Below are positions 1 to 10,339 of a stretch of DNA of 64,000 nucleotides, one piece after another. The first letter of the stretch is position 1; each line of letters opens with the position of its first letter. The position numbers and the translations under genes are program-made. The DNA is from Flavobacterium sinopsychrotolerans (GTDB lineage Bacteria > Bacteroidota > Bacteroidia > Flavobacteriales > Flavobacteriaceae), in contig NZ_FODN01000002.1 of the NCBI RefSeq assembly GCF_900110375.1, forward strand, positions 186,001 to 250,000. The letters are read 5' to 3'. The notes under the pieces are model-generated. The model was not told the DNA's origin. It worked only from the letters and a program-made list of their open reading frames with translations, and ran no database searches.

Positions 1-3000
1 TTCTTGATTTACATCCAAAGTATAATTCGTCTCACCTGCAAGAAGGTTGTTGTCTTTATACCAGATATACGTGTAATCAGTGGTTGGTGAACCGTCCTGA
101 ATTCCAGCGTTGAGTGTTACAAAAAAAGCAGGAAGATTCGAACATACCAATTCATTTTCTTCAAAATCTTCGTTTGTGTCAATATTAGGTTTTGGATTTA
201 CTTTCAATGTTATTATAGGGCTCAAACCATAACAGGCATTATCAGCGGTATTTTCTACACGAACCCATATTTTTTGTTCATTGGGATAGCCCTCGTTTCT
301 ATAGTTTGTTGTATTTATGATTTCGTCGTTTTCGGATAGGGCATCAGCTTCATTTCTATAGTATTTTATGGAATATGGAAAACTTTGCAGAGGAAGAATT
401 GCTAGGATATCAGTTGTAACGGTACTAAAATCAAATGTAGCGATACCATCCGTATCATCATTTACCGCGCCTAAATCGTCGCAGATGCTAAAAGTCTTAA
501 CGTATGAGGCTGGAATTTGAGTCGTTGAAACTATCAAATTAAGTTGGGCGGTTTTGATACAGCCATTTGAATTTTCTACCCGTGCCCAAACTGACATACT
601 TCCTGCTATGGTATTGGTAAAAGTTATTGGATTTGGAATTAATTGTGCAGGATCTGCGCTTTCCGCACCAACAAGTGAAGTGTAATAGGTGAATTTTTCC
701 GCCACTGTATTAGAAGAAATGTCCCCGTTTTTTACGGTCAAATTAAAATCAGAAAAACCATCGCTGTCATTGTCACACTGAACAATTGTCACACTATTTA
801 CGATGGGTAAAGCATAAACGGTCAAAGACGTTTCAGCGGAAATTAACCCACAGGAATTACCACTTTTTTCTAATTGCACTCTATATTTATAACCTTGCAT
901 AGCATTTGTAACGCTGGTAATAAGTAAAGTATTTGTTGTAGTACCATTGTAAACTGCATTGTTTGAAATGGGGTTCCAAGTAGTTCCATCTGTTGAAAGC
1001 TCCCATTGATATGCATTCCCGCCATTATCTACCAGTGTAATTGATGTGTTTTCTAGTTCACACGTCGGCAATGCTTGTGGTTGAACAGTAATTTCTATTG
1101 GAGCGGTAATGGTGTAATCATTATTTGGAGTTGTATAGCCAACACCACTTGTAACCTTACCTTTTGAATTTACCAGTACGGGAGAATTTCCTAATAATCC
1201 ATCATTATCAGGGTCATTAAAACCGGCTTCTGTTACATCAAAACAAAGATCATTATCACTATCCAAATCGATGTAATTTAAAGTTTCATCAGCATCGGTG
1301 TCAGAAATAGTATAATCTAGTTTTGCACTATCTGGACTCGTCTCAAGTCCGTCAAATAAACCATTTGTACCAGAAGAAACAACACTTCCATCTATAATTC
1401 CATCTTTATTGGTATCATTAGCATTATGGCCCGATTCTACTAAATCATAAATACCATCATTATCACTGTCTAAATCCAGAGAATCAGGAATTCCATCTGA
1501 ATCGGTATCTATTGGTATAATTCCGGGTTCGAATGCATTGTCTAATCCATTTTTATTGTAATCAGTTCCAGAAAAAACGGTATAACCCTTTCCTTGTGAC
1601 TCTATGGTATCTGGAATGCCATCATTGTCACTATCAATATCTAATAAATCTGGAATTGTATCTGAATCCGAATCATAAGTTTGCATGTGACTTATTGTAA
1701 AAATAGCTTTGTTTACTTTTGTGTCAGAAAGATTGGTATGAGACAGAGTAACTGAATTAGTAAGATAGGATGAAAATTGAAAGCTTCCTAAACCAGCAGC
1801 TAATGGAGTTGTGCTTTTTAGTCTGAAACGGATTTCGAAAGATGAATATTCAGTTACGCCGCTTTCAAAAATTCCGTCATAGTTAGTATCCACTAGTAAT
1901 TGATTTTTCGGATCTGTCAAAGTAATCGTTTTATCGGTAGGTACTTTTATTATAAAATCCCCTTCAGCATTTAAATATTCAGAAATATCGGTAGTTTGGT
2001 TTGGATTATCCTGTGCTATATAATTAATGGCAATGCTTTCTGTTTTTGTTAAATTTAAGCTATAGGATACAGAATTTGTTATTCCGGCCGGAACTTCAGA
2101 TACAAATCCATATAATGGTTTTCCAGTAATGGTTCCGCTACCTGTTATCGTAGCATTGTAATCAGGACTTAAGGTGGTATTTGACTGATTGAACAGCGAA
2201 AAATTGGCTTCAAGATTATTAGTTATTCCATCATTATCCAAATCAATATCAATGTTGTTATTGGTACCGTCGTTATCTGAATCCAATGGGCAATCGCTCA
2301 CAGGAATCTTGTCTGAGAAAATAGGAACCGTGTTTGGGCAACCTACAATACTCCCTTTTACTTGGTAATATCCTGATTGTATGGGTGTGTATGAATTTGA
2401 ATTAGCTCCATTGATTGGATTATCATTGAAGTACCACTGAAAAGTATCGTAAGAGGACAAAGTACTTATTTTTAAAATAACATTAGGAATACATGTAGAG
2501 TTTGCTACCGAAATTTTATCAGTGACAATCTCCGGTTTAGTATCAAATCCGGAATAATAACCGCCATATGTCGCAGCGCCATTTGTACCAAAATAAGAAA
2601 CATAAACTTGTCTCGTAGATTTGACCGCAACATTTCCTGTCAAATTAAAAAGAGTATATCTCACATAATTTGTATTCCCTATTACAGGAACAGCAGTGGC
2701 ATTAATCGGATTGTTATTTATGGTTACAGTAGCACCCGCTTCAGTAACGATATTCAGTCCGCCGTTATAATAGGTATTTCCAATGGATTCAATAGCTGGA
2801 ATGTTGTCAACAATGTTAGGTGTCGCACAATTTAAGGGCGGAACAAAAAATAAATTCTGATTTGCAGGTGAAAAATCGCCCCCTATACTTTGGTAAGCAG
2901 AAACATTTTCGGAAGTTGTAATATATAAATTTCCATCAATAAATTGACTGCCGTCTATAACTGTATATTCTCCTTTACTTAAAGTTGTTATAGGACTACT

Positions 3001-3906
3001 AGAACCGTTTACAAAAACTTTAGTTTGGTCTGTACTGGCTATCAATAAAACACGTTCTAATTCATCACTACCAAGACCTTTTACAAAGATATATTCTTTC
3101 CCCGTTTTTTCTAATGGAACAATTTGGTCAAAACCTACATCTCTACCAGGCACATTTCCTTGCGCATTAAGAATTGAACTGTTGCTTCCTCCAAAAGAAC
3201 CTGAATTGACCACTATTGGTTTATCGGATTGTACTAAGGCGCCAATCATTTTAGAGCTATTGGAAACAGTATTGTTATAATTTTCTAAAGCTAAAACATA
3301 ACTTTCGTTCTTATTCAGAGTAATGTTTATGTCTCCTGAAATAATGAGACCGTTTGACAGCACTGTACCAATTGGAATGTTTGAGATAGTGACTTTGGTA
3401 TTGTTTTCTGTTGACAGTATTGAAGCAAAATTCAGCAGACTCGGATCGTAAAGAGGATTTAACATTGCTCCTAATCTAAATTCTTTTCCAAGAGCACTAT
3501 TTCCTTTGGATACTAGTCCACCTGCGTGATTGTATGAATTATTTTGATTTGAAAATCCAGCATTAACCCTAACACTTACATAAATTAAATCCTCAGCTTC
3601 TACTATAAATCCTTTGTTAGTTACAATACCAATACTAGTTTTTGGAGTAAATAACTGTGTGTCGGAACCTTGTCCTACAAAGTAAATATAAGGCGCAGTG
3701 TTTTTTATTACATCACTAACAATAGTTACTCCATTTGCTATAATTTTGAAATTAACATCGGTGGTACTTGGAGTAGAAATATATAAATAATGATCTCCTG
3801 CTAAATTTGTAGCACAAGTCAATGGCGGAATATAATGTGTTTTGCTAAACTGCGAGAAACAACTTATGGAAAAAAGAGTAAAAAGAAATAGTAATGTTTT
3901 TTTCAT
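1..3906 (-). CDS. Large secreted IgGFc-binding-like / thrombospondin type 3 repeat protein (C-terminus off window)
   Basis: The frame is open from the ATG at 3906 to the window edge (1302 codons, no stop), so the C-terminus is missing. It begins with a Sec signal peptide (MKKTLLFLFTLFSISCFSQ). Residues about 25-440 resemble the IgGFc-binding N-terminal domain common in Bacteroidota surface proteins. About residues 540-905 hold several calcium-binding thrombospondin type 3 stretches (DSDNDGIPD, DTDSDGIPDSLDLDSDNDG). Later parts look like PKD/Ig-like modules. A T9SS sorting domain is expected beyond the window by analogy with the upstream neighbour. It starts 24 bp after that gene and is probably co-transcribed with it. 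Likely a cell-surface adhesin; the ligand is unknown. Confidence 0.85.
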   Translation of the reverse strand, partial: MKKTLLFLFTLFSISCFSQFSKTHYIPPLTCATNLAGDHYLYISTPSTTDVNFKIIANGVTIVSDVIKNTAPYIYFVGQGSDTQLFTPKTSIGIVTNKGFIVEAEDLIYVSVRVNAGFSNQNNSYNHAGGLVSKGNSALGKEFRLGAMLNPLYDPSLLNFASILSTENNTKVTISNIPIGTVLSNGLIISGDINITLNKNESYVLALENYNNTVSNSSKMIGALVQSDKPIVVNSGSFGGSNSSILNAQGNVPGRDVGFDQIVPLEKTGKEYIFVKGLGSDELERVLLIASTDQTKVFVNGSSSPITTLSKGEYTVIDGSQFIDGNLYITTSENVSAYQSIGGDFSPANQNLFFVPPLNCATPNIVDNIPAIESIGNTYYNGGLNIVTEAGATVTINNNPINATAVPVIGNTNYVRYTLFNLTGNVAVKSTRQVYVSYFGTNGAATYGGYYSGFDTKPEIVTDKISVANSTCIPNVILKISTLSSYDTFQWYFNDNPINGANSNSYTPIQSGYYQVKGSIVGCPNTVPIFSDKIPVSDCPLDSDNDGTNNNIDIDLDNDGITNNLEANFSLFNQSNTTLSPDYNATITGSGTITGKPLYGFVSEVPAGITNSVSYSLNLTKTESIAINYIAQDNPNQTTDISEYLNAEGDFIIKVPTDKTITLTDPKNQLLVDTNYDGIFESGVTEYSSFEIRFRLKSTTPLAAGLGSFQFSSYLTNSVTLSHTNLSDTKVNKAIFTISHMQTYDSDSDTIPDLLDIDSDNDGIPDTIESQGKGYTVFSGTDYNKNGLDNAFEPGIIPIDTDSDGIPDSLDLDSDNDGIYDLVESGHNANDTNKDGIIDGSVVSSGTNGLFDGLETSPDSAKLDYTISDTDADETLNYIDLDSDNDLCFDVTEAGFNDPDNDGLLGNSPVLVNSKGKVTSGVGYTTPNNDYTITAPIEITVQPQALPTCELENTSITLVDNGGNAYQWELSTDGTTWNPISNNAVYNGTTTNTLLITSVTNAMQGYKYRVQLEKSGNSCGLISAETSLTVYALPIVNSVTIVQCDNDSDGFSDFNLTVKNGDISSNTVAEKFTYYTSLVGAESADPAQLIPNPITFTNTIAGSMSVWARVENSNGCIKTAQLNLIVSTTQIPASYVKTFSICDDLGAVNDDTDGIATFDFSTVTTDILAILPLQSFPYSIKYYRNEADALSENDEIINTTNYRNEGYPNEQKIWVRVENTADNACYGLSPIITLKVNPKPNIDTNEDFEENELVCSNLPAFFVTLNAGIQDGSPTTDYTYIWYKDNNLLAGETNYTLDVNQE

Positions 3907-3930
3907 TTGCTAAAAATAGAAAAATAATTC

Positions 3931-6255
3931 TTACCTTTTTAATGAAAAATGACCTTTTATTTTATTGCCATTTTCAAAATTGAGATGAAACCAATAATCA
4001 TCAGCAGGTAACTGTAAACCATTAAAAGTTCCATTCCAACCAATGTCTGATGAAGTCAATTGTTTTAATAACTTCCCATAACGGTCAAAAATAAATAAAG
4101 TCGATTTTGGCAAAGTATTCAAATTTCTAATTTGCCAAATATCATTATAGTTATCATTATTTGGGGTAAAATAAAGCGGGTAATCTAATACGTAAACCAC
4201 AAAAGGCAGTGACAAACCACAACCATTTTTGTCTTGGGCATATACTAGATATTCTCCTGATGCGACTCCATTGAAAATTGGATTATCCTGAAAAAAAGAT
4301 CCATCCATAGAAAATTCATAATTTCCAATTCCGGTGTACTCTATTGTTACTGAATTCTCTTTTCCAGCAAAATCATTTGTTTTTACTCCTGTAATTGTTG
4401 CAATTCCAGAAATTGTTACACTGTATTTTTTTGTTTGTTGACATCCATTTCCATTTGTAACAGTTACAGAATATTCACCGGGAGAATTAACTCTTATGCT
4501 ATTTGAAGTTGCTCCTGTACTCCATAAGTAGTTTGAAAATCCAGTATCCACAGTTAAACTAATTGTAGATCCTTCACATAGAAATAAAAATTCTTCTTGA
4601 AAATTTGGTGGGTCAAACTGGATTACTTTCAGTGTTATAGGAGTTACAGAATAACAATCAGGACCATTTAAAATTTTGGCATAAATAATTTGTTGGTTCG
4701 GAACCGTATTTATAAAAGCATTTGATAATTGATTTTGTTCAGCAATAGCATCTGTTGGATTTGAGTAATATTCAACGATAGATCCCGCTGGCAAACCTGT
4801 CACTATTTGAGGTGTGACTTGAGTATTTAAATTAAATTCAGTTAAACCATCCTCAATGCCATCTCCGTCACAAGTTGAAATAGGATCTTGTATAGAAATA
4901 GTAGCATTTGAAATAATTAGTTTTACTTCGGCATAATTTTCACATCCAAAAGAATTAGTAACCCTAGCGAATACGGCTTGATTCGTACTGGTATTTGTAT
5001 AATAAGATGGATTTGGTATTGAATTGATTTGGGCCTCAGCATCAACTAAAGATTCGTAATATGCAACCATGCTTAAATTCCCTAAGTTGTTTTTTACAAT
5101 GGCATCTACTTTAGTTAAGTCAAAAACAGTTATTCCATCATTATTATCATCACATTGTGCAAGTGTGGTATTCTTTAAATCGATTGCAGGAGTATACTCA
5201 ATTTTTATGTCTTCGGATGCGATGCAATTTGGTGTCAAGAGTACTTCAACTCTGTAGATTCCTGGACTGGTAACAGAATAAGTAGGAGTGGTATCTAGTA
5301 ATTCTTGATTATTTTTAAACCATTTGTAAGTATAAGTTGATGCTAACTTAGGATCTATGGTATAGCTTTCGCCAAAACAAATAGGATTATTTGTTGATAA
5401 TAATCGATCCGGACCCAAGTCAATTTTTGGTAAAAAACTTCCTGCTTCAAGAAATACTGCTGAGTCATAGTCATTATTCTGATCATCGGCAATCACTAAT
5501 TTTATATGATACAGTTTACCCGCAATAACGTTAGTTTGGGCATTTAGAACGATTGTCTGAGCACTATAATTTATTGGGCTGGAACTATTGTTATATCCTC
5601 CAAAATAAGTCTCATTTTTGGCTGAACATCCATTTATTATTCCATCTCCTGTATCGAAATTAGAAATAGTGGGACGGATATTCATTGAAGACACAGGGGT
5701 TAATGTGTTTGGTATTACTGCTAAATTTTGATACGGATCTGCATTTCCTTTTTCTTTTATCAAAAAAGCAAATCCATCTGAAAATGCACAAGGGAAATAA
5801 TCTTGGTATTCATTAGAAGCAAAAATATAATTGAAACTAATGAAATTTGTCAATGGTATAAAATCAAATTCCAGAACAGTAGCATTCTTAGTTTGTGTTA
5901 GATTTAATGCTTGTTCTAAATCAGAATCACCTAGCCATTGGGAGTCTCCACCGCCTCTGTTAATTACAAATGGACCTACGGAATTTTGGCTGCTCCAAGT
6001 ACTCAAAAGCACTCCTTCCTTAAAAGGAAAATTACTGGTTCCAGCATTAAAATAGGCATAGCTTTTAGCACTGCTGGAATAATCATCTCCTGTAGCTACA
6101 GTATTTGATATTGTAGCACAAGAGCTGTTTACTAATACATTTTCTACAAGTTGTTGTGCATTTTTAGTATCATCTACCAAAATGGATTGTGCAGAGGCTA
6201 CGGAAATATAGCAACATACAAAGGCATATACCAAAATTATTTGTACACATTTCAT
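3931..6255 (-). CDS. Choice-of-anchor L domain protein with T9SS type B sorting domain
   Basis: This 774-residue secreted protein has a signal peptide (residues 1-22, ending SVASAQ). A choice-of-anchor L domain covers about 25-275, with the characteristic FDFIP, FASNEYQDYF and SDGFAFLI stretches. PKD/Ig-like modules rich in Asp and Asn follow to about 680. The C-terminus (about 690-774: YFTPNNDNYNDIW, FDRYGKLL, GWNGTFNG, then a basic LKR end) is the gliding-motility-associated type B T9SS signal. It should therefore be exported by the type IX system and attached to or released from the surface. It lies 15 bp after the ABC permease and 24 bp before another giant surface protein, so these genes may be one transcript. 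The ligand is unknown. Confidence 0.9.
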   Translation of the reverse strand: MKCVQIILVYAFVCCYISVASAQSILVDDTKNAQQLVENVLVNSSCATISNTVATGDDYSSSAKSYAYFNAGTSNFPFKEGVLLSTWSSQNSVGPFVINRGGGDSQWLGDSDLEQALNLTQTKNATVLEFDFIPLTNFISFNYIFASNEYQDYFPCAFSDGFAFLIKEKGNADPYQNLAVIPNTLTPVSSMNIRPTISNFDTGDGIINGCSAKNETYFGGYNNSSSPINYSAQTIVLNAQTNVIAGKLYHIKLVIADDQNNDYDSAVFLEAGSFLPKIDLGPDRLLSTNNPICFGESYTIDPKLASTYTYKWFKNNQELLDTTPTYSVTSPGIYRVEVLLTPNCIASEDIKIEYTPAIDLKNTTLAQCDDNNDGITVFDLTKVDAIVKNNLGNLSMVAYYESLVDAEAQINSIPNPSYYTNTSTNQAVFARVTNSFGCENYAEVKLIISNATISIQDPISTCDGDGIEDGLTEFNLNTQVTPQIVTGLPAGSIVEYYSNPTDAIAEQNQLSNAFINTVPNQQIIYAKILNGPDCYSVTPITLKVIQFDPPNFQEEFLFLCEGSTISLTVDTGFSNYLWSTGATSNSIRVNSPGEYSVTVTNGNGCQQTKKYSVTISGIATITGVKTNDFAGKENSVTIEYTGIGNYEFSMDGSFFQDNPIFNGVASGEYLVYAQDKNGCGLSLPFVVYVLDYPLYFTPNNDNYNDIWQIRNLNTLPKSTLFIFDRYGKLLKQLTSSDIGWNGTFNGLQLPADDYWFHLNFENGNKIKGHFSLKR

Positions 6256-6270
6256 AGCCTTACAAATATA

Positions 6271-7107
6271 CTACAAATCTCTGTTTTTTAATAGTCTGTG
6301 GGATAGGTAAATAAAAATTATTGTCCAGCATAATACAATAATAATGGATGATAATTCCACATCATATTTTTTAATATTATCCAATCCAATTTGAGTTCCT
6401 AAGTTTTTTACCACTGATAATCGGGTAAATGGCTCAACAATTAAATTCGACATTGATTCTAAAGGGAAAAACTGCATAATTGAAGCCGCTGTGTTGCTTT
6501 CCGGGAATATTTTGAAGGTCAAAATTCCTTTGATGATTCCCTCGATAATATTCCAAACTAATAGGAATCCAAGTGCAAATGCAGAACGTTTGACCAATAT
6601 TCCTAAAAACAGACAGAAAGAGAAAAAACCAACTAATTTTATGAAATATGCTAATAAATATTCTAAATCTGAGAAAATAATGCTGAATTCAGTGTATGAA
6701 GAAAAACTAAATCCTAAAATGATTGACATTATAAAAACAAAAATAGTAGATACTGTTGCAAATAAAACAACAGTTAGAAATTTAGACTGAATAAATTCCT
6801 TTTTACTCATTCCATCAATTAAATTTTGTTTAAGAGTGCCATAACTGTATTCGTTTGCCATCATGGATACGATTACAATGGCTAAAAATAATTTTAATAT
6901 AGCCGCAATATAAGTATTGAAATGCCAAATAAATGGGAAATTGAATATTCCCATCTCCGCCAGATGAAATTTGAAAATACCAAGATCAAATTTGATAGAA
7001 GCTATTAATGCGATAAAGGTTAGAAGAATAAAATAAGTCAAAGTCAAAACGCGGCTTGCTTTATTTTTCCAGATTTTTTGTAGTTCTATAGAGAGAAGTC
7101 GTTTCAT
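6271..7107 (-). CDS. ABC-2 type transporter permease
   Basis: A 278-residue integral membrane protein with about six hydrophobic segments: an N-terminal one after KIWKNKASR (LTLTYFILLTFIALIA), a pair near residues 60-85, LTVVLFATVSTIFVFIMSII, the 150-180 region, and a C-terminal segment ending in IFIYLSHRLLKNRDL. The soluble YSYGTLKQNLIDGMSKKEFIQSK loop after the second segment is typical of the ABC-2 permease family. It follows its ATPase by 47 bp on the same strand and would form the membrane channel of that exporter. The substrate cannot be read from sequence. It resembles the bacitracin/lantibiotic-type and GldF-like permeases, but nothing here ties it to gliding. Confidence 0.85.
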   Translation of the reverse strand: MKRLLSIELQKIWKNKASRVLTLTYFILLTFIALIASIKFDLGIFKFHLAEMGIFNFPFIWHFNTYIAAILKLFLAIVIVSMMANEYSYGTLKQNLIDGMSKKEFIQSKFLTVVLFATVSTIFVFIMSIILGFSFSSYTEFSIIFSDLEYLLAYFIKLVGFFSFCLFLGILVKRSAFALGFLLVWNIIEGIIKGILTFKIFPESNTAASIMQFFPLESMSNLIVEPFTRLSVVKNLGTQIGLDNIKKYDVELSSIIIVLCWTIIFIYLSHRLLKNRDL

Positions 7108-7154
7108 TTTAAATTAGGATTTAGATGTAATAATAAGATTGAAGAGGGCATTTG

Positions 7155-8060
7155 TTATAGATTTTTTGTCAATTCTAAAAATTGCTCTTCCAAACTATTT
7201 TTACGCTTAACTAAATGATTTAATACTACGTTTTTTTCAAAAAGAAATCGATTCAAATCTTTTGCTTCCAGAGTATCTTTCAAATAAACCAAAACTTTTC
7301 CATCCCCTTTCACAACATTCTTAACGGCAGGATGAATTTTTACAACTGTTATTAAATTTTCAATATCATCTGCCTGTAACTCAAAGAAACCATCGTTTGC
7401 TGACATTCCGTCGACTAAACCGGTATATAAAATTTTGCCTTTTCTTAAAACTAAAACATGTGTGCAGACCTTTTCCACTTCGTCCAATAAATGTGAAGCG
7501 AGTAGGATAGTAGTTCCCTTTGCGGCAATTTGTTTGATTATATCTCTAATTTGATGAATTCCCTGTGGATCTAAACCATTAGTAGGTTCGTCTAGAATTA
7601 ATATTTCAGGATCATTCAATAGTGCAGAAGCTATTGCTAATCGTTGTTTCATTCCTAGAGAAAAAGTACTGAATTTACTGTTTTGACGGTCCACTAAACC
7701 AACTAATTCTAGCTTTTCATTGACTTTAGCATAGTTGATTCCTTTGATTTTGCAAACCAATTCTAAGTTTTCCTTAGCAGTAATGTAAGGATAAAAATTT
7801 GGCCTTTCGATAATAGCGCCTACTTTTTTTAGTGCTTCATGTGTTTCCATTGTGCCACCAAACCAGTTGTATTCTCCGGATGTTTTATTGACCACATTCA
7901 AAACAATTCCTAACGTGGTTGATTTTCCGCTACCGTTAGGTCCCAGAATTCCGTAAACATTACCTTTTTGGATATCAAACGAAACGTTATTCAAGGCTTG
8001 TAATGTACCATAACGCTTGTTGAGATTTTTAATAGAGAGTATCGTTTCCAATGGGTTCAT
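7155..8060 (-). CDS. ABC transporter ATP-binding protein (CcmA/GldA-like class)
   Basis: A 301-residue ATPase. Walker A is GPNGSGKST (about residues 40-48), the ABC signature is FSLGMKQRL, Walker B is ILILDEPTNGLDP, and the switch histidine is in LLASHLL. The C-terminal 70 residues form the accessory domain found in ABC-2 exporters. It pairs with the permease downstream and would energise export or lipid/peptide handling at the inner membrane. Its N-terminus resembles GldA, but GldA needs separate GldF/GldG partners and only one permease is present, so the symbol is not used. The response-regulator gene upstream ends 58 bp away. Confidence 0.88.
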   Translation of the reverse strand: MNPLETILSIKNLNKRYGTLQALNNVSFDIQKGNVYGILGPNGSGKSTTLGIVLNVVNKTSGEYNWFGGTMETHEALKKVGAIIERPNFYPYITAKENLELVCKIKGINYAKVNEKLELVGLVDRQNSKFSTFSLGMKQRLAIASALLNDPEILILDEPTNGLDPQGIHQIRDIIKQIAAKGTTILLASHLLDEVEKVCTHVLVLRKGKILYTGLVDGMSANDGFFELQADDIENLITVVKIHPAVKNVVKGDGKVLVYLKDTLEAKDLNRFLFEKNVVLNHLVKRKNSLEEQFLELTKNL

Positions 8061-8118
8061 CTTTTATATTTTTATATAGGACGAGTAAGAAAGGAATTTG
8101 TTACTATTTCAATTAAAA

Positions 8119-8520
8119 TTAGTTTATATCTCCAATTAATTTGCAAAGCGCATCTAATTTTATAGTAGTAATCGGTTTCTCAATATAGTCTTTTACGACT
8201 TTGTATTTTTTTGCCATTTCAATATCAATCGGGTCGATTGACGAAGTCATGATAAAAATTGAAATTCTTTTTTCTATAGGTAACAAAATGAATTCATCTA
8301 AAAATTGCCATCCATCCATGACTGGCATATTTAAATCTAATAAAATGGCATCAGGAAGAGTCTCATCATTATGGTAATTTTGCTTCAATTTATCTATTGC
8401 AAATTGTGGATTATTAAAAGACTGAATTTCTTCACAAAACTTATTTTTAGAAATGAGAATACTCATTAATTTCAATGTTAATTTATCATCGTCAATGATG
8501 TAGGTTAATTTATTTTTCAT
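8119..8520 (-). CDS. Single-domain response regulator (CheY-like)
   Basis: A 133-residue stand-alone receiver domain. The acidic pocket is DDD at residues 10-12, the phosphoacceptor is Asp62 in LLDLNMPVMDG, a conserved Thr/Ser lies in IMTSS, and the lysine lies in IEKP. There is no output domain, so it must act by protein contact or as a relay. It overlaps the 3' end of the upstream histidine kinase gene by 11 bp, which implies translational coupling and a cognate pair. Receivers of this kind with PAS kinases are common in Flavobacterium, and their targets are usually unknown. Confidence 0.9.
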   Translation of the reverse strand: MKNKLTYIIDDDKLTLKLMSILISKNKFCEEIQSFNNPQFAIDKLKQNYHNDETLPDAILLDLNMPVMDGWQFLDEFILLPIEKRISIFIMTSSIDPIDIEMAKKYKVVKDYIEKPITTIKLDALCKLIGDIN

Positions 8521-10339
8521 TTAAATAAATTTTAAAATTAGAACCTTGGTCCACTTCGCTTTCTATTTCGATTTTACCATTCATAGCTTCCAGTTGGTTT
8601 TTTGTTATAAATAATCCAATCCCTTTTGCATCTTCATTGCCGTGAAAGGTTTTATACATTCCAAAAAGTTTATGTCCGTTTTTCTTTAAATCCAGCCCCA
8701 ATCCATTGTCCTTGAATTTTAAAATAGTGTAATCATCAATAATCTCATATCCTATTTCTAATGTTGGATTACGCTCCGGAGATTTGTATTTTATTGCATT
8801 AGTGAATAAATTGAGTAAAATACTATCTAAATACGCAGGAATGGCAGTAACAATCAGGTTGTCTGGAATAGTGTCTGTAATTGTTATTTTACTTTCTTTA
8901 ATAGCTAAACTCAATGCCATTTTTGTTTTTTCGATTTCGTGCTTTAAATAAATTTTAGTTTTCTCAATATTTGTTTTTTGCTGAATCGTTATAATTTCAT
9001 TCAGATATTCAATTGTTTCTGATAATTTTTCGGTTCCTTCTTTAAACAAATCAATGTAGGAAAGTTTCTCTGAAATATTTTCAGTGTTTTCAATCACATC
9101 AATGATCATCGATAAATTGCTAGTGTGGGAACGGATATTATGGGAAACAATATGGGTAAAATTATATAATTTGTTGTTCTGACTGCTTGTAACATCTAAC
9201 AAACGTTTAAGATCTAGCTCTTTTTCAATTCTTGAAGTCACATTTCGGCCTACACCTACAAAGTTCATGAAATTATTATTGTTGTCAAATACTGTAGTAA
9301 TATTCAATTCAAACCAATATTTTTCCTTTTTTTTATTATAATTGAGTATTGTAATTTTTATGCTTTCCTTATTTTTAATCGCTTTTTGCATCAATAGGGA
9401 GGTCTGTAAGTCAGTTTCAGGCCCTGCGGATAAGTAACCAGGTTTTTGGCCTATTACTTCTTCCATAGTCAAACCTGTAAGGTCTAAATAAGCCTGATTT
9501 GCCCATAGTGCTTGTCCGTTTGGATTTGCAATTACTATTGTATCTGTAGTTTCGGAGGCAACGAGTGAAAGCAAATTCAATTTATTTTCGACATTTTTTC
9601 TTTCGCTGATATCTCTAATAAAACAAACTAGATAGGTGATGTTATCTACCTGAAATTTTTTACCCGAAGCTATTTCTACAGGTATTGATTTTCCGGATTT
9701 TGTTATTATATACGTTTCGTCTACAGTATATTCGTTCTTGTGTAAATTATTATTCAAAATAAAACGGACTTGTTTTCTAGATTCTTCTGGGAATAGTTTT
9801 GAATTGTGGAAGCCTTTTAATTCTAAAAAATCATATCCGGTAAGGTCAGACGATCTTGGATTACAATCGGTTATAACTCCATTCGAAGTGTCAATAATAA
9901 ATATAGAATCATTAGCGCTGGAAAAAATGGACGAAAATTTTTCTACATTTAACTGAAGTTCATTAATTAAATTTTGCTCATTTGTGATGTCTTGAAAAGT
10001 ACCCAATAAATTTACAGGTTTTCCATTAATGATTTCTACTTGGCAAATACATTCGATGTATTTGATATTATTTTTAGCTGTGGTGATTTGAAATTTATCG
10101 TCAAAAGAAATTCCTTCCTGAATAGCACTTTCGATGTGACTTTTAATTCTATCTCTATTCTCACCTACAGTGTAAAAATTTATTCCACTACCGTTAACAG
10201 GTTCAAAATCATCAGAAACTTCAAGAATACATTTTGTAACTGCATCCCAAAAAATATGATTAGTTAATAAATTCATTTTCCAAATACCAATCTTAGCTGA
10301 TTGTGCAGCCTTGAAATAGAGGTCAAGCTTATCTGTCAT
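8510..10339 (-). CDS. Multi-PAS sensor histidine kinase
   Basis: A 609-residue cytoplasmic kinase with no transmembrane segment. Three PAS domains run in series (about 1-120, 125-250 and 255-375), the second and third followed by PAC-type segments (YLVCFIRDISERK, NFVGVGRNVTSRIE). The phosphoacceptor His lies in THIVSHNIRSH (about 395). The C-terminal HATPase has N-box NLFTNAIKY, G1 DNGLGLD and G2 KGIGLFITK. It phosphorylates, by inference, the receiver protein whose gene overlaps its stop codon. A -7-like TATATTTG lies on the minus strand at 10376-10383, about 37 bp before the ATG. The signal is unknown; PAS domains suggest a small molecule or redox input. Confidence 0.9.
   Translation of the reverse strand: MTDKLDLYFKAAQSAKIGIWKMNLLTNHIFWDAVTKCILEVSDDFEPVNGSGINFYTVGENRDRIKSHIESAIQEGISFDDKFQITTAKNNIKYIECICQVEIINGKPVNLLGTFQDITNEQNLINELQLNVEKFSSIFSSANDSIFIIDTSNGVITDCNPRSSDLTGYDFLELKGFHNSKLFPEESRKQVRFILNNNLHKNEYTVDETYIITKSGKSIPVEIASGKKFQVDNITYLVCFIRDISERKNVENKLNLLSLVASETTDTIVIANPNGQALWANQAYLDLTGLTMEEVIGQKPGYLSAGPETDLQTSLLMQKAIKNKESIKITILNYNKKKEKYWFELNITTVFDNNNNFMNFVGVGRNVTSRIEKELDLKRLLDVTSSQNNKLYNFTHIVSHNIRSHTSNLSMIIDVIENTENISEKLSYIDLFKEGTEKLSETIEYLNEIITIQQKTNIEKTKIYLKHEIEKTKMALSLAIKESKITITDTIPDNLIVTAIPAYLDSILLNLFTNAIKYKSPERNPTLEIGYEIIDDYTILKFKDNGLGLDLKKNGHKLFGMYKTFHGNEDAKGIGLFITKNQLEAMNGKIEIESEVDQGSNFKIYLNEK

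Noticed and set aside
1190..2290. DNA tandem repeat or minisatellite
   Set aside because: The periodicity comes from protein-level calcium-binding repeats with diverged codons, not from copied DNA units.
5069..6055. Plus-strand ORFs of 62 and 74 codons inside the choice-of-anchor L gene
   Set aside because: They lie wholly opposite a long gene with clear domains and have no ribosome-binding or family signal.
7155..8060. Gliding ATPase GldA
   Set aside because: The similarity is that of a broad ABC-2 class; only one permease and no gldG are present.
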